12,154 nt of DNA from Hypholoma sublateritium FD-334 SS-4 (taxonomy: Eukaryota; Basidiomycota; Agaricomycetes; Agaricales; Strophariaceae): positions 66,464 to 78,617 of the forward strand of contig KN817535.1 in NCBI GenBank assembly GCA_000827495.1. Direction: 5' to 3'. Every line of letters starts with the position of its first letter. Positions within the stretch are counted from its first letter, which is position 1. Of this stretch, positions 9,066 to 12,154 are shown in pieces. Below the pieces are notes generated by a model, which saw only the letters and a list, made by a program, of their open reading frames with translations, made no database searches and was not told the DNA's origin. Made by a program: the position numbers and the translations under genes.

Positions 9066-9707
9066 TCAAGCGCCCGCCTCGTTAGAACGCACCCGCGCTA
9101 GATAGGTGGCAATGGCCGCTTTGCATTTCTTGTGATTCGTGGGGAACTGCAGCGCGCGCTCGCTGAACGGCTTTTCGGCGTTCATGAAGGCGACCAGCTC
9201 GGCGGATTTTGCAGATCGGGGTAAGGCTCGGCGGAGGAACACCAAGGCGATGTATATTGCATCCAAGTACATCTCTTGCCGTCGAACCCGTTTATGGAAG
9301 CGCCAAAATTCCTTGCCAAAGGTGACCCCCACCCAGGAATAACTGGCTCTTAAACCCGCGGGAACTGGAAGCCCAGAAATGACCTTCATGTGCCGCCTCC
9401 AATGCCAGGGAGAATTTCGNCGTCTTGTGAGATTACGCCGAGTACAGTGGAAATTGATCGGTGCCCCGAGGCCACGGCGGGACAAGTATTCCAAACAGCT
9501 GAGAGATGCACTGGCGTATGCCTCTGAATCTAGTACGTATTTTCCAGAACGGGACGCGTCATGGAGAAAGTCACGGAGAATGGCAGACTGGGAAACATAG
9601 ACCCAAGGAAACCGGAAGTCTCGAGCGCTAACCTGGCAGTCCGTCAACTGGCTTGCTGCGGCATTCCATCGGTAGTTGGCCGTGGGTACGAAGCGCCAAG
9701 AGTCCAT
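9066..9707 (-). pseudogene. C-terminal fragment of a NACHT paralog
   Basis: The open frame of 213 codons matches the last third of the NACHT protein encoded at 741-3459. Shared blocks in order are RWNAAA..LT, ILRDFL.DASR.GKY, ASLSCL.YL, LGA.IN.H.TRRNL, SPWHWR.HM (versus LPWHWRQHM), MYLDA..IALVFLRRALPRSAKS, LVAFMNA...FS.RALQFP, KKAIATYLARV-type and the terminal AGA-stop. No Walker A, Walker B or any other NACHT-domain sequence lies upstream. An in-frame stop sits just before the first ATG (9707), and the similarity fades there. It is therefore a headless duplicate in inverted orientation, most likely a pseudogene. It could instead be a small expressed protein of this C-terminal module. The aligned gap after RWNAAA..LT suggests an unspliced intron in one of the two copies. 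One ambiguous base lies at 9420. Confidence 0.75.
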
Positions 9708-10149
9708 GGATGGATTTTAAAATCTGGGCTTCGACGGATCGATTCTCGCCGTCGACTATTGATTTCTTGCTGGGTGGAAACATATCATGTGACTTACCTA
9801 TGAAAACATCGGAGGACAATTCACAAATGAGTGCGCGAAATCTGCGCCTCTTGATAGAATATTCTATCTACTTCACAGATAGATGTATATGTATTAGATG
9901 TACCCTAAATAATTGTTTTCATAACATTTTTCGGCTTGTGTAGCAGCAGAGGAGGTACAGAGTGGGGTTAATACTGGTTTATGGCGCGGGTGTCACGAGT
10001 CATGTGACCTCGCGACGCGTCAAGCGCGCACTGCTGTCGGCCACATCGTTGACTACACTGTACACTCTGCTTATTCTCTGTCCTCTGCTGTCATTCAAGA
10101 CATTGCTCATATACTCTGACTGTCTACTTGTGTTNTAAAATAGCACAAC
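9708..10149. other. intergenic region with a 16-bp palindrome
   Basis: No supported gene. It contains the perfect palindrome GATAGAATATTCTATC at 9853-9868. It also contains a near-palindromic GTCACGAGTCATGTGAC around 9991-10007 with a CATGTG E-box-like core. The C/T-rich stretch from about 10040 to 10130 is probably the promoter and leader of the gene starting at 10150. Confidence 0.45.
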
Positions 10150-12154
10150 ATGCCTGAAAGCTTNGTCATAGCTTTCAATCAGAGAGAAATTGAAAACCCA
10201 CCTCCTGTAAGGTTGGCCAAAGNNGCTGGAAGGCCTGCTCCATCAGGAGGAATGTCTGGTAAGTCACTCTATTCACTTGAATTCATCCTAAAACTAATGT
10301 TACATACAGGAACATTTCTTATCCACCCCCAAATTTGTGCTAAGGTTGATGGGGAACGTCGGACAGTGACAATTCATCCATGCAGTCCTCTTGATCCTAT
10401 CTTCTCTGTCCTTCCCTCTGCAAGGAAGGGACAGGCTGGTTCAGATTGAAAGCTGTCTATCCTGCAATGCAGCCGCTTTTGATGAAGCAGACCATGAGGT
10501 GAGTAAGAACTTATGATCATGCTGCATGCATTACTGAATAACATCATAGTTTGAAGAGGACCTTGAGAGCGAAGAATTGGCTCTTAACAGGTCTTCTAAT
10601 ATTGAAGAGGACCAGTATAGAGTCAGAAACAAGAAGGTATGCTNCTATGCCCCACATATGATCGTAGATTTCTTCACTGAGCTTATACTATTAGTCAATA
10701 CCACCACACATCGTTCAATTGCAGGGACTTCCTGCAGCTGAGATCGTCAACNGGCTGAACATAAAGGGAGTTCTACTTTCAGTCTGTCGAGGAAAAGAAC
10801 TTGTGATTGCCATTGACCAGGTAAGCACAATATCTAACTCACTACTTTCCTGGAATACTAACGAAACATGATACATATTCAAGTATATTATTCGAGTTGG
10901 ATATGCCTTGGAAGCACATTCCTTCTGGATCCCAACGGAGGTTTATACAAAGATTACCAGCTCCTCTCCAGTCCAGAGGGGAAAGAAGAGTAAAACATTT
11001 CTTATTCCCAAAGAATTTTAAAGAATTTTACGATGGTCCACCTGATTCACTCCGTCAAATTTCGATTCAAGCAGCCTTCGTTTGCCCTGATTGGACTCTA
11101 ATCTTCGCTGACCATAATGTTATGATTACTTTCCATGTAATGGCTCTTCACTGCGCTATCACAAAGGANGATCTTCTTCCATCATCGAAGGTATGTTAGT
11201 TTCTAATGTCAATGATTAGTTCTCATTATATTTATGAATCAATAGATTTGGCCCTTTCTATGGAGTTCCAAGCATGGCCCAGTCTATTCAAAAGAACCAG
11301 AGCAATATCTTACCGCTCTTGAACAGTGGNGTAGGATTTCGGCTTGCAAACGAGATGACACAGCTATNTTTCTTGCTGTAAAGTCTGAGCAACGTGTCTT
11401 TAACGGATACGGCGCCCAGGAGACCTGCGACATGCTATTTCTGGCTCTAATATNACCTCTCATGCCGACCTATCTCATATGTGAGCATCCCATCATTTGG
11501 CTTCGGTTCAAGACAGCTGTCCTTGACTATCAAATCGGGCGACTCCGCATACTTCGCGAAGAAGCTTTGCCTTATGTGTCTGGGCCACGTCCCTTCGTGA
11601 TGAAGCCTGATGCACATAACNGNTTCCTCAAACATGTCTACTCTTATCGGCGAAAGCATGTTACAGTCAATCAAGACATGTTATCACTCATTCACCAGCT
11701 AGGTCTTCTCGATCCAACAAAAACAATAGCAAATGATGGTTCCGCAAAAGGTGAGTCTTGTGAATGTCCTGTAAAAACAACAATGATTCATGGTTTACTA
11801 GACCTCCCTCGAGAATCGATGTATTCCATTTCAAATATGCCAAAACCAGTGGCCACCAGCGTCNGAAGTGGTGGTAAAAGCATGTGGATTCCCAATTACA
11901 TGGTAACATTCAGCGCTGGGAAAANGGCATCCAGCACTGTCAAGGCATATACACCTTTCACNGCTCAGACAGGCCTTGATTGGTGGCCAGTCTTAGTATG
12001 TCTTGTGGATGTTTTCGCATTTATTGTACTGATATATTATTTCTAGCATTGGGCACCAGTTGATCTCGACGTTAACCAAGTATGCAACTCAACCACCCTT
12101 GGGCCATATAGTTTCCAGGTGTTTGTTGCCGCTGCCTGGACAGCTAAAAAGGTG
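10150..12154 (+). pseudogene. unrecognised multi-exon gene with frame breaks, runs off window
   Basis: I do not recognise this family. Proposed exons are 10150-10258, 10310-10498, 10550-10636, 10725-10820, 10884-11190, 11246-11995 and 12047 onward. Introns are mostly 51-88 nt with GTAAGT, GTGAGT or GTATGT-type donors. The first is phase 1 and the rest phase 0, a coherent structure. The predicted protein has a PPPVRLAK start, a C..C element (ESCLSCNAAAFDE), an acidic stretch (FEEDLESEEL), a Trp-containing FYDGPPDSLRQ region, a long 250-codon exon, and WWPVL then HWAPVDLD near the window edge. There is no signal peptide or clear membrane segment. A 10-bp tandem duplication at 11010-11029 puts a stop in frame. 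A second frame change lies in 10345-10444, explained either by a 1-nt indel near 10428 or by an intron with a weak GTTGAT donor. It is AT-richer than the GT69, USP and WW genes. It may be a decayed member of a fungal repeat family, or a good gene with assembly errors. Confidence 0.6.
11010..11029 (+). repeat. 10-bp tandem duplication that breaks the frame
   Basis: AAAGAATTTT occurs twice in a row (11010-11019 and 11020-11029). With both copies the frame entering the exon reads PKEF and then TAA at 11019-11021. With one copy it would run straight on into the frame used by the rest of the exon (FYDGPPDS...). The second frame stays open to the donor at 11191 in the right phase. Confidence 0.85.

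Noticed and set aside
9628..9819. A 63-codon minus-strand frame just upstream of the NACHT fragment
   Set aside because: It overlaps the fragment in another frame, has no similarity to the NACHT protein, and there is no good splice join to the fragment's frame.

Overview
The window looks like nuclear DNA from a basidiomycete fungus, most likely an agaricomycete (mushroom or wood-rot type). The evidence is the short GT-AG introns (mostly 46-72 nt) with CTGAC/CTGACA branch sites near the acceptor, a NACHT NTPase with the N-terminal sequence style common in mushroom genomes (AFHNS...RFDPPKCHP), and a GT69 (CAP59/CMT1-type) mannosyltransferase-like gene. No bacterial operon, RNA gene or CRISPR array was seen. 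Gene models were built by hand from splice signals and reading-frame continuity.

Layout from left to right: (1) 1-740, no convincing gene; upstream region of the first gene. (2) 741-3459 (+), a NACHT NTPase in three exons, about 863 aa, with no recognisable repeat domain at the C-terminus. (3) 3741-4737 (-), a universal-stress-protein (UspA-fold) gene in three exons, convergent with the NACHT gene. (4) 4856-5738 (+), a small WW-domain protein in three exons, divergent from the USP gene across only 118 bp. (5) 6154-8699 (+), a GT69 glycosyltransferase gene interrupted near its 3' end by a 768-bp non-autonomous DNA transposon (7599-8366). The element has 166-bp terminal inverted repeats and a perfect 9-bp target-site duplication, which fits the Mutator-like (MULE) superfamily. 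(6) 9066-9707 (-), a headless fragment that matches only the C-terminal part of the NACHT protein. (7) 10150 to the window end (+), an unrecognised intron-rich gene that runs off the edge and carries at least one clear frame-breaking lesion, a 10-bp tandem duplication.

The genes do not form an evident pathway. USP, WW and GT69 are GC-rich and look like ordinary single-copy host genes. The NACHT gene, its fragment, the transposon and the broken unknown gene look like accessory, turnover-prone DNA. The main result is the fresh transposon insertion: the first three bases of its inverted repeat (TAG) act as an in-frame stop codon, cutting the last 57 codons off the GT69 gene. The scattered single N bases are also informative. 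In the USP, WW and GT69 exons they fall almost only on third codon positions, as masked allelic SNPs would. In the broken gene at the right end they fall on all three positions.
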